Origin: Syncephalis fuscata
Lineage: Eukaryota; Zoopagomycota; Zoopagomycetes; Zoopagales; Piptocephalidaceae
Direction of reading: 5' to 3'
DNA: 64,000 nucleotides
NCBI GenBank assembly: GCA_025786725.1
Contig: JAHLTZ010000011.1
Coordinates: forward strand, 248,001 to 312,000
A model generated the notes under the pieces. That model worked only from the letters and a program-made list of their open reading frames with translations, was not told the DNA's origin and did no database searches. Below are positions 1-13,113 of the stretch, one piece after another (positions within the stretch are counted from its first letter, which is position 1; every line of letters begins with the position of its first letter). The translations under genes were made by a program, and so were the position numbers.

Positions 1-185
1 TAGCATTGTTTCAAAAATGAAGCATTACTTCTAGTGATTAGAAATGGACATTAGGCCTATATGTGCCATATCTGAGTATATATATATATATTAAAAAATA
101 AGCCATGCGCGTAACAAAAATGAATAAACCATTACACGTTTCCTTTTCACGTATTTTCTTTACCTACCTTGCAATCATTTAGAAA

Positions 186-2321
186 ATGATTAAATCGACC
201 ATCCACACAGTTCTATTATTACTTTATGTTGCTGGCAACATAACAATAATAGCCGAAGCTACGCCTCAATCCAATACCCCATCACCTGGAGCTTTACCAG
301 AACGACGTATTTACAACGCACCAGAAGATGATAGTCTACCGATTTTCAAACTACGCCAATGGACACAGGATGTAAAAGATAAATCCTGGTGCATGACGGC
401 AAGGACACGCGTTAATACGAATGACCAACAATCAGTGTGCAAGAAGAAGAGTGCAATTTAACGGCACCGCGACAATATTTGCAGTTTTGGAAATTGACTG
501 CTAATTCATCACGTTACAAATTTAGATTCCGTGAATCCAATCTTTGTTTAACCGCAGCTGGTAATTTACGTACAGCAGCGACGGGAACAACAGCTGCTGC
601 CACGAATCAGGCAAGAAAACAACAAACCAAAAACCAAAAACAGAGACGTGCTTTGGTGGGTGATTTGTTAGAAGGTGTTTTAAAGGCTCCGACAGGCTTT
701 GATGCTGTTCTTGCCCACGGTGGACATCCAGAATTACAAAAACGTGATTTAGTGGATGGCTAGTAGAAGGCGTTTTAAAGGCTCCGACAGGCTTTGATGC
801 TGTTCTTGCCCATGGTGGACATCCAGAAAGACAAATATCTGAATCCAGATTGGTTAGACGACAAAGCACATCTGCCGCTGCTCCAAATAAAGTTCCCCAC
901 AAACTACTAATTCTAATGGTACAGTGCTGCAGTCAGTAAAGAATCAACGCCTAAACCTACTACTTCAACAGTTGCAGCTGGCAAAAATCCTAAATCCACT
1001 GCTCCAACTACACACTACGCCATCTACGATCCACTACTTCAACAGTTGCAACTGATAAAATCCTAAATCCACTGCTCCAACTAACAGCACTACGTCATCT
1101 ACAATTCCACTACTACTCCATTGCCTTCAGCAAGCGCCACGAGCGGTACTATTGCATTAAGTAGTTGTGTCGACAGTGATACACAGGTATTCCAGTCAAG
1201 ACTTGTTGAAAAGTCTGGACGTAAAAACAAATACTATCAGATTATGTCATCGTCGCTTCAGTTGTGTGTTGCCAGTAGCAGCACTAATGAAGCAGCAATC
1301 ACCTGGTACCGTGCAAAGAAAATGATGATGCACAGCTATGGCTTCTTGAAAATAATGAACTTACCATTAAAGAGATCGACACTACACATACAATTCTTGA
1401 ATATGCCGCAGCCTTCCAATTGAAAGGTTTTGAAGATAAACTTGGATTCCGTCGTGATGGCATTGTTGATGATTTGACGGTTCAAGAAATAGAAGCCATC
1501 GAAACGGCATCTCCTGGTGCCATAGCCGTATTTGAAATGGCCCTTGAACTGGCAGCGGCCATTAAGGCTTATGTTCAGACCATATTTGCCTACCAGCAAT
1601 CGGGTACACCAATTATTTCAAAGCTGATTAACAAGTTCCTTACACCCGATGATTATCCATCAGCCTGGGATAAGATATGGGGAATTGCAACTATGGTGTT
1701 GGGCTATATTCAATTACCAGGTGCAGCGGATGTTGTTAAGTTCGCGCTCATGGATGGTGTCAGCCATGTTACACGAGAAATAAACAAAGATCGTGAAGCA
1801 AAGCCGCCCCCACCGACCGAGTTAATTGCTTGGGATAAATTTGCTCTTGTGCAATGCGATTATACAGCGGATATGCTCTACGCCGGCTTCCGTGAGATAT
1901 TCCAGAAACAGCAAATTGGTCAGCTACGTACAATGCTTGAAGAGTTCCGTGCTGGCAAATACTTTATTAAGAATGATGAGTTCTACCACCAGTATCAAGT
2001 TAATTTTCTTAAGCAGCTTGTTGAGATTAAGGGCGATGGTGGTTTCTGGGTTTCGGTATGCCTCCACAGCGACACTTTCCGATGCACCGGACAATGAGTA
2101 TAGATAAACTGAATAATCATAGCCGTTTCCATAATGGATTCTATACTAGTAATCTACCTGAAGTAGCGGCTGAACACATTTTCATGCTAGGGGAACAAGA
2201 TAATTTCTACGGCGGTAAAGCTGGATGGAAAGCCGAAAGATTCCTTTTTACTTGTCGTGATTCACGTTGCAATGTAAAGCTGCGACTGCCTGTTGGTTCC
2301 AATACACTAGAGCGCGTCTAG
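186..2321 (+). CDS. Secreted lectin-like protein (ricin-B type beta-trefoil pieces), frame-disrupted
   Basis: Starts at ATG 186 with a hydrophobic leader (residues about 4-25, then a small-residue stretch ATPQS), a plausible secretion signal. The following sequence has features of a ricin-B-like beta-trefoil: cysteine-bearing strands, QFW and LCLTA motifs near 475-560, and a related cysteine-rich stretch near 1150-1310. A Thr/Ser/Ala-rich linker at about 900-1120 separates the two and contains imperfect tandem copies of a Thr-Ser-Thr-Val-Ala unit. A segment encoding GVLKAPTGFDAVLAHGGHPE occurs twice, near 676-735 and 769-828. After 1420 comes a helical region of about 220 residues that I do not recognise. 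The frame breaks several times (near 430, 760, 895-1100, 1315, 2050-2100), mostly as if one base were missing. It could be a true pseudogene, but sequencing error is likelier. Sugar binding is inferred from the fold only. Confidence 0.5.
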
Positions 2322-3818
2322 CTGACTGTATAAAGTCATACTTGCTATAGCAACTAGTCAATAAACTACTTAATGTCTTTTGACTAAAATACATCCATTG
2401 TTTTATCTATTGCTACACGCCATAATATCTTTTTTGTGCAGGCTGACCATTATTACCATATCTATATGCTGTTTTGCTTAACTAACCTATTGAATAGCTG
2501 TTTTTATTAATTCTATACACGCCAAAGTAACATATAAACCATTTGTAATATTAAGCAATATTAAATTTAATTGATAGTAAAAGAAACTAAATAGACTTGA
2601 CTGTATATTAGTTATAAAGTATTGCTAACATAATTACTATTACTATTTTTATATTATCGTTGATTTTACAACAGTTGTATTTGGTACACAACTTGCAATG
2701 AATAAATTATTACTTTATCCATTGATTTGCAGTACGCTTATTTATGCCAAATATTTAAATAAAGGCCAATTATTAAACACTATTTACTTAAATAATATAT
2801 AAATATATATATAATTAACACTACTAGCAATCATATAATAACAAATACAATGATTATACCTATACTACGCTATAAACATGCGATAATACACGCACGCACG
2901 CGCAATTATCTGCATATCTGTTGGTCTATACTTGTGGCCTCTAACCGCCTTGAGTTGCACCAAAACACGTGAAATATTTTATATGACTGCTTTCTATTAA
3001 ACATGCACTTGTGCATAAGTGATGAGATGGCAAGTGCGCTTGTGCTCATGTTATAAATGATAGCAAAACAACAAAATTAATAGATTAAAGTAATTTAATA
3101 AATACATCCATATTATTATACACGGTCACATATTTACCAGTCAATAAAAAGCAGCCTTATTACTATTATGGATACATGTTAGTCTATCTACAGACATATG
3201 CATGTGTACATATGTACATGAGTGAGTGAGTGCGTGTGGTGGTTGAATGGGTAACTGGGTGGCAGACATGCTGTATTATGTGCGATGTGTGTGTGTGTGT
3301 GTGTGATGTGTATGTACCTATAAATATATAGTTGATATTCTATACATGAACTGCTGCCATTCATAATAGCAACACTAATGCTATTGTTGTTACTGTAACT
3401 ATGTCCACTGTTCTATGGACTCAAAAAAAGGATACCAAAAACACAAGATAAACAACAACTTGGGTCTTTTTTCTTTCCCCGCGGCCATCCCATCTCACAT
3501 TCCACTTTTACTTTGACTCCTTTACTTATTCATATTATTTGCCTGTTACTTCTTTTTCTTTGCACCTACAACGCTTTCCCGGGACTATTGCAACGGCTAA
3601 AGTGGCGTTGGTGTTGTCTGTTGTGTGCACTTTACGCATCTTTATTTAACGTCTTGCTTTATCGTTAGTGCCCTTGCTATCCTACGCACCACAGCATCCT
3701 TTGCATTGTTATTTGTTGTCGTTTATCTCGTTATTGTTTACTCGTAGCAGGTACGCGTAGGCACGCGTAACTGTACAGTCAGTGTACTCTACCTTGTCCA
3801 TCTATCTATCCATGCAAC
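2322..3818. other. Intergenic region, AT-rich, no gene seen
   Basis: The AT-rich stretch has no credible coding potential. It contains a short GT microsatellite at about 3287-3304 and, near 3470-3700, a pyrimidine-rich tract that probably belongs to the promoter and 5' leader of the downstream RasGEF gene. Confidence 0.6.
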
Positions 3819-6800
3819 ATGAATGGCTTTAGTAGCACACGTAATCTTCTCGAAAAAGCGGCTGCCGAATATGAAGACGGCAAAAGAAAGGTAAAGTGTT
3901 TAAACACCGCTAAATATATGACAAAAGCCTTTGCTTATTCTATCGTTGGCTATTCTGTTGGTAATATATTATATATTGAATATTGAATATTGTATATTTT
4001 ATATTGTATACTGTGTATTACATACAATATAGGATGCCTATTCCAAATATGTGGCTGCGTTAAATTCGTTGCTATTTAAATTAAGTGGCAATAAAGTGGT
4101 TTTTATCGATAGTGGGGGTAAGTATTATTTAATTAATATTATCACAAATTATAATTACTAACAGTATTTAATATGTAGAAGAGCCTAATGCAAAGGCCAA
4201 AGAACTACTGAAGGATTCCAAATTGCCCACGAATGTTTGTATTATGCCGAAAACGTAATACTGGATCGACCCATCAATTACCGCGAAAAGCAGAGAAAAA
4301 GTCGAAACGTAAAAAGAAACGATCCCGCAAGCGCAGTGGAGAAAATGTCGCAGAAATTAACGAATCTAGCGCAGAAGAACAATCGACTGATAGTGATGCA
4401 TCTAGCAAGCAAAATAATGATTCTGGAGATGAAGAAAACAACGCTCAAAAAGATGCCAAAGATACCGTGGCTGAGCGTGTTCTAGTACGAATCTGTGACG
4501 AACACGATGAAGATGATGAACACACTGTACCGCTAATTCCACTATCGCCACTCTGTCGAATGTATATTGTTAACACGCGCCGTCTTGCCAAGTCTACACG
4601 TGAATTAACGGCTGCCAAAGGATCACGTAAAGATCGTACAAAGTCAGCACCATCACTAACTGTATTACGTCGACTTGATGAAGATATGCGTATTCAGCGT
4701 GCCAAAGTAGATGACGTGACAGCACAAATCACTTCAATCCAAGATAAAACAATGCTAGACTGGGATCCAGATCAACTTGCGCGTCAATGGTGCATTATTG
4801 ATGCTGCTCTATTCTCCAAAGTTGATGTTCGCCGTGATTTACTTACTACGTTGGCCGAGTCAGAGCGGGTGGGCCGAATATTTGGCGATGCAGTAGAGGC
4901 TTGTGTTGACTTTGAACGCTATGTTAACAGTGCCGTGGCTCATTTGTTAATTATTGGCGCGGAAGAGTTCCGTCCTGGAGAAATGGTTATTCGAGTGGCA
5001 CGTACAGCTCATCGACTACTTCATCGATACCGTAATTTGAACGCCTTTGCCGGTTTAATTCGTGCTTTAGTGTGTGCACCAGTCCGTCGTTTGGATCGGG
5101 CCTGGCAGAATGTGCCAAATCGAGTCCGCCGTTTAATCCAAGAATATGCACGTGCCCTTGAACCTGTAACATTGCATCGACGCTATATGATGCTTTTACA
5201 GGAAGCATTAGATGATAGACGTACTGATATGGGCGATAATACGGGTATGGCACTTATTCCATGGATGCGACCTCACTGCGATATGATACGAGCATGGCTA
5301 CGTGCCTATACAACACAGCGTGAAACGCGAATTATGTCTGAATTAGGCATGAAAAAGCTAGATGCCATGCATGCCACACTAGAGGAATGCCAAAAGTATG
5401 CTGGCGGTACAGCTGAGGGTACAACGCCAAGTGCCACTATTGCTACACCCATGAATAGCTTTAGTAAAATTGAAAATCACTCAGTTTCACGAGTTGGCCC
5501 ACGTAGACGTCGTGGATTTGTTGAGCTAGATGGTACACAACGCCATTTACCAGCCATTGGCGATCTAGCTACATTAAGTGACTCTGATATCGGTTTACAG
5601 CACTGGATGTCATCACGTGTTTACCTGACACGAGCCCAGTTATGGGAAGAAAGTATACAGATTAAACCAGCTGGACCAGGAGAACGTATGCCGGCTCGAG
5701 ATGCCTACCGATTCATTGATGATCGTAATAAATACGCTGAAGATGATGTACCAGAATCCGGTGAACGTGGCACTACTGGTAGAAAGCGTGGATTACAAGC
5801 AGAAGCAGAAATCCGTCAAGCGTGGCAAACTACATCAGGCTCGTTGCGAGAACGTCCCGTATCAACCATTGGACAAGTAGAGGCGATTCTATCGCCAAAA
5901 CCAATATTGCCATCGGCCATGGGTCGTACACAAGCCGAAGAAATGGCCGCAGCTATGGCAGATGCCACTGCTAATGCGCATGCCAATGGTGATACTGAAA
6001 CAGCCGTTAATATCGACGGCTCCCTAATGACCGTCAATCAAATGCTGTCATTTTTGGATGAAGAGCCGGCACCATCAGCAGCGGATGTAGCACCATCAGA
6101 CAATGCGTCTATGTTACCTACAGAACCATTTATCGATGATGAAGGTAGAAGTCTAGTTGATATTGCTCGCGAAGAAGTATTAAAACGATTGGGTGCACGA
6201 GGTGGTTTTGAGACTATTCGCAGTGAAGTTGAACGTCTAGCGCTTGACGATACTACTACTACTACGAAGCCAGCCAATGAAGGAGATGAACTACAACGTG
6301 ATATTACGCCTAAACCATCGGATATACATGCCAGTACTTATACCGAATCAGGCGCAGCTACACCAGTGCCTCGTCGTCGCCAACGCCGTCTAGGTGCACG
6401 TACCGCCTATCAAGGCAATCTAAGCGATCCAGAAGATGGATACACAGCAACAAAGACCGGCATAGCCACTGGTACAACAGCAGCCCGTAGTCGACCACAA
6501 ACTATGTTTGCTGAACTAGAACGATTGACACTTAATCGAGAATCAGAAACAGCATGGCTGAACGCATTGGCCCGTCAGGCAAATGAAGAAACAGAACGAG
6601 AGACACGTCACAGTTGATAGAACGTCTTGATCGTGCCGATGAAGCATTACAAAAGGCAAAGACAGGCCAAGTAGATGTAGTTAATGCTGAGACAGCAACT
6701 GTTGCAGTAGAATTAACTGCCACTGAAGAATATCAGCAAATTACTACAACAGATAAATTACATTGCATTACTGATATGCCATCCACACTATCGGCACAAG

Positions 6801-8853
6801 ATGTCACAGCTGCTTCTGCTTTAACACGTCATACACATGTACTATCGGATGCATTATGGACATTGTCACCTGTACCAATGACACCATTACCAAATTCACT
6901 AGGTGCAGAATTATCACGAGTATTTGCTAGTGAATCACCTAATGAAGCTGCTATAGTAAATGTACTGAAACAACAACAACAACAGCAGCAGCAGCAGCAG
7001 TAGCAGTAGCGGTAACAACAGAAATGGTAGCAACAACAGCAACAGCAACAGTATCTGAATTTACAGATATTACATTAATAAATACAGATGTAACTCTAAC
7101 AGAAGCTAGAGAAGAACCAACTGTAGATGAAGCATTATTTGACAACGATATCAATATGAAATGACCACTACAGCAGGAATGTTAGAAGAACTCGACCAAG
7201 TAGCTTCAACAAATTCACTTTATTCAAATAGCGTATTTATAAATGAATATTTACCTACTAAACAAGATGTTACACCACCACCACCAATGACCCCAACAGC
7301 TACTACTACAACGACCGCTGTTGATTCAACTACCGATACTACCATGTCTAATGTTAATATAGCTACTGAAGTGGCCATCGTTACCGCTGCAGGGATTACA
7401 AATAGTAAACAAGAAGATACAAATACTAAAGAAGTAGTATCAACAACAGTAATCACCGAAGAAATAGCTACAACGACTATTAATGACGCCGTCAATTCTG
7501 TCGATACTGGACTTGTAGCAGAACAGCCAAAGAATGACATTATTGTATCAAAACCAGTACCTACAGTACCTACGTACCAACACCAATAATATCAATATCT
7601 ACACCTGCTACAGCTATAATGTATACTGCAACTAACGACAATGATAATGGCATTGATGATGACAGTGTAATAATGTCAGATGAGATTACTGAAGAGGTAT
7701 CATTATTGGTTTCAGAAGATTTATCAGCTATTTATTCTGAATCTGATCGTGGCGATGAAGATGATATGGATGATGACTTGGATGGACTACCGCTTACTAT
7801 ATCGCTTAAGAACTTGCAAGCAGCACAAGGTCTTGACTATTCAGAGTCTGAAGCATCATCAGATGGAGAGGCCATTTCTTTATTGCTTATTCAAGAGAAC
7901 ATTCATTCTTGGAGAGTGACGGTGCCTCTACTCGTGCCTCATCTCCACCTCATGATGTTACACTGTCTATGTTAATGCACCTAACGCAAACTAGCCAAAT
8001 TAGCGAAGTGACACTTGTATCGGATGAAGATACCAGTAATACCAATCGATTACCAACTGGCACTACAACGATATTGGAAGAAGAAGCACTATTTTATTCG
8101 AAAAAACAACCATCGTTACCGTCATTTAATTCAGCGCCACCTCATCACGGTCCATCGATGGGTCATCAACGAGCCCGCTCAGTGGTTACTGAATCTATTC
8201 GACAAAACTATGGTCAACATGCTTATCAACATCATCGATCACAATCTAGTTCAGGTAAAGCGCTTGAAGGTATTACAGTTCATGTAGAAGGTGGCAAGAA
8301 AGTTACCTTCCGTGAACCCAATCCAATGCATCCATCACTAAGAAAGAGTTCAACTGCTACTGTAACCTTTTCACCTACATCAACACCGCCACCACCACCA
8401 CTGCCGGCTATTACATTGCCATTATCATCTGCATCGCCTATTATAGTGCAGAAATCATTACCATCACCACCATTACCATTACCTATACAGCCATTGCAAC
8501 AACAACAACAACAACAGCAACAGCAGCAACATCAACAACGTCCACGTAATACACGTCAATCTTCCCAGCCTTTGGAAGACAACATTATTACAAACAAGAA
8601 TAATCATAACAATAACCATAATAATAATCATGGCAATAATCATGGTAATCATGGTAATAATAATAATAATGGTAATAATAATGGTAATAATCAAAATTCA
8701 CATCGTGGTCGTGGTCGTGGTCGAGGTGGTCGTGGTAATCGTCGTAACAACAACAATAACAGTAACAACAATAACCACCATCATAATCGACGAAATAATC
8801 GTGGACAGCAACAAGGTCAATCAACACATCGTCAAGTGCATGTCGATGGGTAA
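3819..8853 (+). CDS. MIT-like / RasGEF domain protein with Q-, N/H- and RG-rich C-terminal tail (frame-disrupted)
   Basis: Exon 1 (3819-3890, starting MNGFSSTRNLLEKAAAEYED) joins exon 2 (4033-4117) and exon 3 (from 4179) through introns with GT...AG ends. The first about 75 residues resemble an MIT helical hairpin (LLEKAAAEYEDGKRKDAYS, later CLYYAENVI). A basic stretch of Lys/Arg and an acidic Asp/Glu stretch follow. Nucleotides about 4755-5350 encode a RasGEF catalytic domain: W-D-P-x-x-L-A-R-Q-W, R-x-x-V-I-R-V-A, Y-R-N-L-N-A-F-A-G-L, R-L-D-R-A-W and I-P-W-M-R-P. The rest is low complexity: poly-Gln at about 6970-7000 and 8497-8540, Asn/His runs at 8600-8690, and an RG-rich box at 8703-8745. 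At least seven frame changes occur, all equivalent to one missing base, so this is very probably one intact gene of roughly 1,650 codons. Likely role: activating a Ras-family GTPase, with MIT suggesting endosomal/ESCRT recruitment (inference). Confidence 0.7.
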
Positions 8854-9640
8854 CAAATCGTTACTGAACAAGATAGTATTATTATATTTATATGATATAG
8901 TGCCTTTCTTTATTTTCTTTATAATAAAACACAAAAACAAAGTATTATTATTTATATGTTTGTTTAGTATACTGAATATATAATAGTTGCATAAATATTG
9001 GGAATAAAATAATATTTTGGTCACTTTATTATGAAAAATAATAGTCTATTTGGTAACATGTTTAATTAAATTAAAATAATGGTGTTATGATTCTACTTAA
9101 AGAAATTATAACTTGAATGACCAAGCAGCACTTTATCCTAGTGTTATTGTATAGCGTTAATTTCTAATGCTTATTAACGTCTATAATATAGCATGCTGAT
9201 TAATTAGTATTGATTTAACAATAGGTTTATTTGTCATTAATTACCATAGGTTAACTGCAATACACCGAATAACATACAGCACTAAACAGAGATAAAATAA
9301 AACTAGGAATTTAATATTTCTTTATTGATATGTGTAAATATATTATTTCATACTAAGCACAACTAAGAATAGGATCTAAATACTTTGTATTATTGTATTC
9401 TAAAACAGAGTATCAGTTTGTGTTGCTGTTCATACGTTTAAAACCAGTAATTATTTACTTATCGCATCTTCGTAATAACTGTCAGTTAATGGTAATTGGC
9501 GCTGATATCCAATATTTGTATTATTTTTGTGACTGATTATATGTGATATCAACAGTTTAATTATACGCTGTATTTCTTAGTCATATCATTATAACAATTT
9601 AAATATAAAACAATCACACCAGCGCCATAATAATATGCAA

Positions 9641-10582
9641 CAATATCAAAAAGTAACTCTAATGTAATTAGATGGCAAAAGCAATAGTGATCATTCAATT
9701 AATAAATTGTTAATAAAATTAAGCAGAACTTTACGTACAATGAAGTAAATTGTTTGATATTTTGCACAAGTATGCACATGACATATATATGACTATTGGC
9801 AAACTATAGTGTTATTGTATTGAATAACGATACAATGATTGTGATAACACACTAATAAATGTACAAAAATAGCAGTTTTTTACTGTTTATGGCTTGTATA
9901 CTTAAATACGGCAAAATGATTAGCAGATTTGAGTTCCCCATGCTAAGCTGTACAGACTGGTATGGAATATAGAGCAACGATTTTTACAACAAAAGTTGGT
10001 CAAAAATGTAATTTACGTATTAGCTGACAAAAATTTACATTATATGTAAATACATGGCATAAATCGTCACTGCATATTAATGTTTTTGTACAGTAAATTG
10101 CTATCGTGATTTTTAGCGTTGTAGATTGCTTTGAAGTTAGCTCGTATCAGCTTTCATTTTCTATATTAAAATTTTAAAATCAAAACTTTAATCGCTTTTG
10201 TCAACTAATACGTAAATTACATTTTTGACCAACTTTTGTTGCAAAATCGTTGCTCTATATTCCATACCAGTTTGTACAGCTTAGCATGGGGAACTCGAAT
10301 CTGCTAATCATTTTGCCGTATTTAAGTATACAAGCCATAAACAGTAAAAAACTGCTATTTTTGTACATTTATTAGTGCGTTATCACAATATTGCATGTTA
10401 TGCAATACAATAACACTATAGTTTGCCAATATCATATATATGTCATGTGCATACTTGTGCAAAATATCAAACAATTTACTTCATTGTACGTAAAGTTCTG
10501 CTTAATTTATTAACAATTTATTAATTGAATGATCACTATTGCTTTTGCCACCTAATTACATTAGAGTTACTTTTTGATATTG
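9641..10582. repeat. Long inverted repeat (arms about 390 bp, spacer about 164 bp)
   Basis: The left arm (about 9641-10031) is the near-perfect reverse complement of the right arm (about 10196-10582). Shared blocks include CAATATCAAAAAGTAACTC, GGCTTGTATACTTAAATACG and TGGTCAAAAATGTAATTTAC. A few small substitutions and indels are visible, for example around 9830 versus 10395, so identity is roughly 95%. No transposase is present and I could not define a target-site duplication. A foldback/MITE-like element or a palindromic duplication are both possible. Confidence 0.85.
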
Positions 10583-11639
10583 CTGTATACTGTCATAATG
10601 TCACAGTCTGGATATAGGGCCAAATGTATGAAGCTCTTGGAGATTACTTGATATACATATATTCATATATTTGTACAGCGCCACTCAATATAAATACACA
10701 CATGATCCGCTCATATTATAATAAAGTAGAAATCAATACCTTATTAGTGTTTTATTATATATTTAGTTGTACTATCATGGCAATAGTTTTAAAAATGAAG
10801 CTTTTATACTAATGCTACTATTTTTTAAATTAACTATTTGGCATAGCTGAACTAACTGCAAAGTAGAGCACGTTAGATGCCACATTCAATTTGATTAGTA
10901 AATTGTCATCAGAAGCAATACTTTATATTACTTGTTTAGACGCCGTCGTTGTCGCGCCATATTATTGCAGTTCTAGATCTAACAATTGTAGTTTAGATAA
11001 TCAAGCAACGCTTTATACGAACATTATTATAATGTCAATTTTAAGGTTTACTAATGCTTAACGCATAGAATATAATGTGTTGACTGGTTAATACCATATA
11101 GTTAATAAAATTGTTTTTTATTTGCCATTGAATAGCACAGTTCATCTATAATAGATTAAATAGCTTTGTGTGGTAGTAAGTAGAAATAGAGTGAAACTAG
11201 AAATTGCTTATATTTTTATTGATATTAAATAATGCTATTGTTATATAGTGAAATAGCTAATGATAGAACTTGAATTTTTTGTACTATATATCACTAATGC
11301 AGTGTTATCAGCTTATACAGCTATTCGCATATTTACCACAGACAAATAGATACTCTTCATATATTTGTAATGATTGTTTGTTATAGCAATTACTGCTTAT
11401 ACTCGGCATATATGTACTATTCTTGTGATTGATCATATGATATTTTTAAGCACGCTTTCACAAGATTCTGTCCATAATATCAAAATAGTAACAACAATAA
11501 AATAAAAAATAAACTAAAATGAATTATCCATAAGTTGGCACCATGTATGATACTTGATAAAATATATATTAATCATTAGCTTTAAATAATAAGATAATCG
11601 ATAAGTTTTGACTGGAAAATATTTCAACATGTGCGACTG

Positions 11640-11830
11640 ACGGAGCTTTATTATATGCCATATCCAACACCAAGTAATATAAATCAATTGGACACTTCAA
11701 CTGTTTAAAGCAGTGAATCTTTTATATCCACATCTGATATATCGCCGCTTGAAGCTCGATTAACAAAATTAAAGCTTTCTAGGATCGATTATTTAACAAT
11801 TGTAAACACGATTTTGTAAATAAAATAATG
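11640..11830 (+). pseudogene. Relic of the 3' end of a 13.1-kb-type membrane protein gene
   Basis: The stretch near 11735-11790 (TCTGATATATCGCCGCTTG, then CTCGATTAACAAAATTAAAG) matches the last part of the gene at 13114-14736 (GATGCGTCGCCGCTTGAAAC, near 14628-14648). Upstream, a CCAACACCAAGTAATATAAA-like piece resembles the region at 14205-14235. No open frame remains. It lies beyond the right copy of the local duplication, so it probably records an ancient tandem duplication. Confidence 0.5.
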
Positions 11831-13113
11831 TTTTTATTATATCTGTGTATTGTTAAACTGTTTTATAGTTGTGATGTTTGTTAATAAATGTATTATGCTA
11901 ACAATATTAATGTGTAATTTTCATATTAAAAATAGTTCAGAGTCCGTCAGGGACTATCGATTACATACCAATATTATTTATAAAAGTGCAATGAAGATAA
12001 TGTAACTAATATTGTTATACTTCTAACACTTGATTTATTGTAACAAGAAAGCTATTACTACTCAACTTGTTACAAATTAGGAACATTTTATTTATCATTT
12101 GATTTATTTAAAAAACCACTTGATTACATTCGTCGTAATAACTGTTTGCTCGCAACTAAAAAGACATACTGCTATTATTTATCATTAAAATAATTTTAAA
12201 TTTAACTATTATGGTTTGATTCAATTTTTATTTAAACTAATGAACAATTGCTTTATCTTACAAAATGCACTGATGTCTCTTCTTTTTACTTTATCAATTA
12301 TATATCCTGTAATTACAGTTGATTTTTTGATATTAAATAAGCTTTATTCATTACTATCCACTATTTATACTACATTTAGAATTTTACTAGTGACATGTTC
12401 AATGATGCACCAATATTTAGAATAAGTTAAACTATTTTATTATTTCGCTTATTGATTTGCTATAATATATTTATTTCCTATCTTTAAAATATAGCCTATT
12501 AATTGAATAACGACCTTGTAGTTATGATGCAAATATATCTATAATGATGACTTGATTATTAATATCACTTACTACACAGTTTTATTTTCAATAGAACGAA
12601 CGCATAGTTTAATTGCAAACATGACTGACACTATTTACGGTATTGTTTAATTTAAAAACGATATTGCTTTAAGTATTAGAATAATAAGCACATTTTGACT
12701 GTGCAATATTTCACTCAAATTTTACTATTAAAACAGTGCCAAATTGGCTAAGGCAGTAACCGCAACTTATGATACTTTATCAAATATCGTACTGTGTAAC
12801 ATTACACTTATATAAACACATGGTTAATCAATTTTAAAACTTTCTTTGTTCTCGTATGAGCCTTGAAATGCTTAAGCATAATTTGCTATCCTTTCAATGC
12901 AGTAGTCCTTGAGTATTACATGGATCCAAATAAAATTAATCAATGCATTATTGAATGGCTTATTCATCTGATTTATCATTCATTCTATTCCTTTATATTT
13001 ACGTTTAACACTCGTACTATTTTAAGGCTGTTTATTAGAACTAGCAGTTCTGCTTTAATCCAACATCATCAATCCGTATCACTACTAATCATTCACGTTT
13101 ATTACTCAACACC

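Larger units (their letters stand above)
8854..13113. other. Gene-poor repeat region
   Basis: About 4.2 kb of AT-rich DNA with no credible gene. It contains a diverged direct duplication (about 9030-9560 and 10830-11460, recognisable by shared stretches such as the ACTAATGCTTAACG-like and TTGTGATTGATCATATG-like motifs), a long inverted repeat between the two copies, and a relic of the 3' end of the membrane-protein gene that follows at 13114. Confidence 0.6.

Noticed and set aside
8479-8827. Antisense open frames opposite the Asn/His-rich region
   Set aside because: They are shadows of the CAA/AAT repeats of the RasGEF gene tail.
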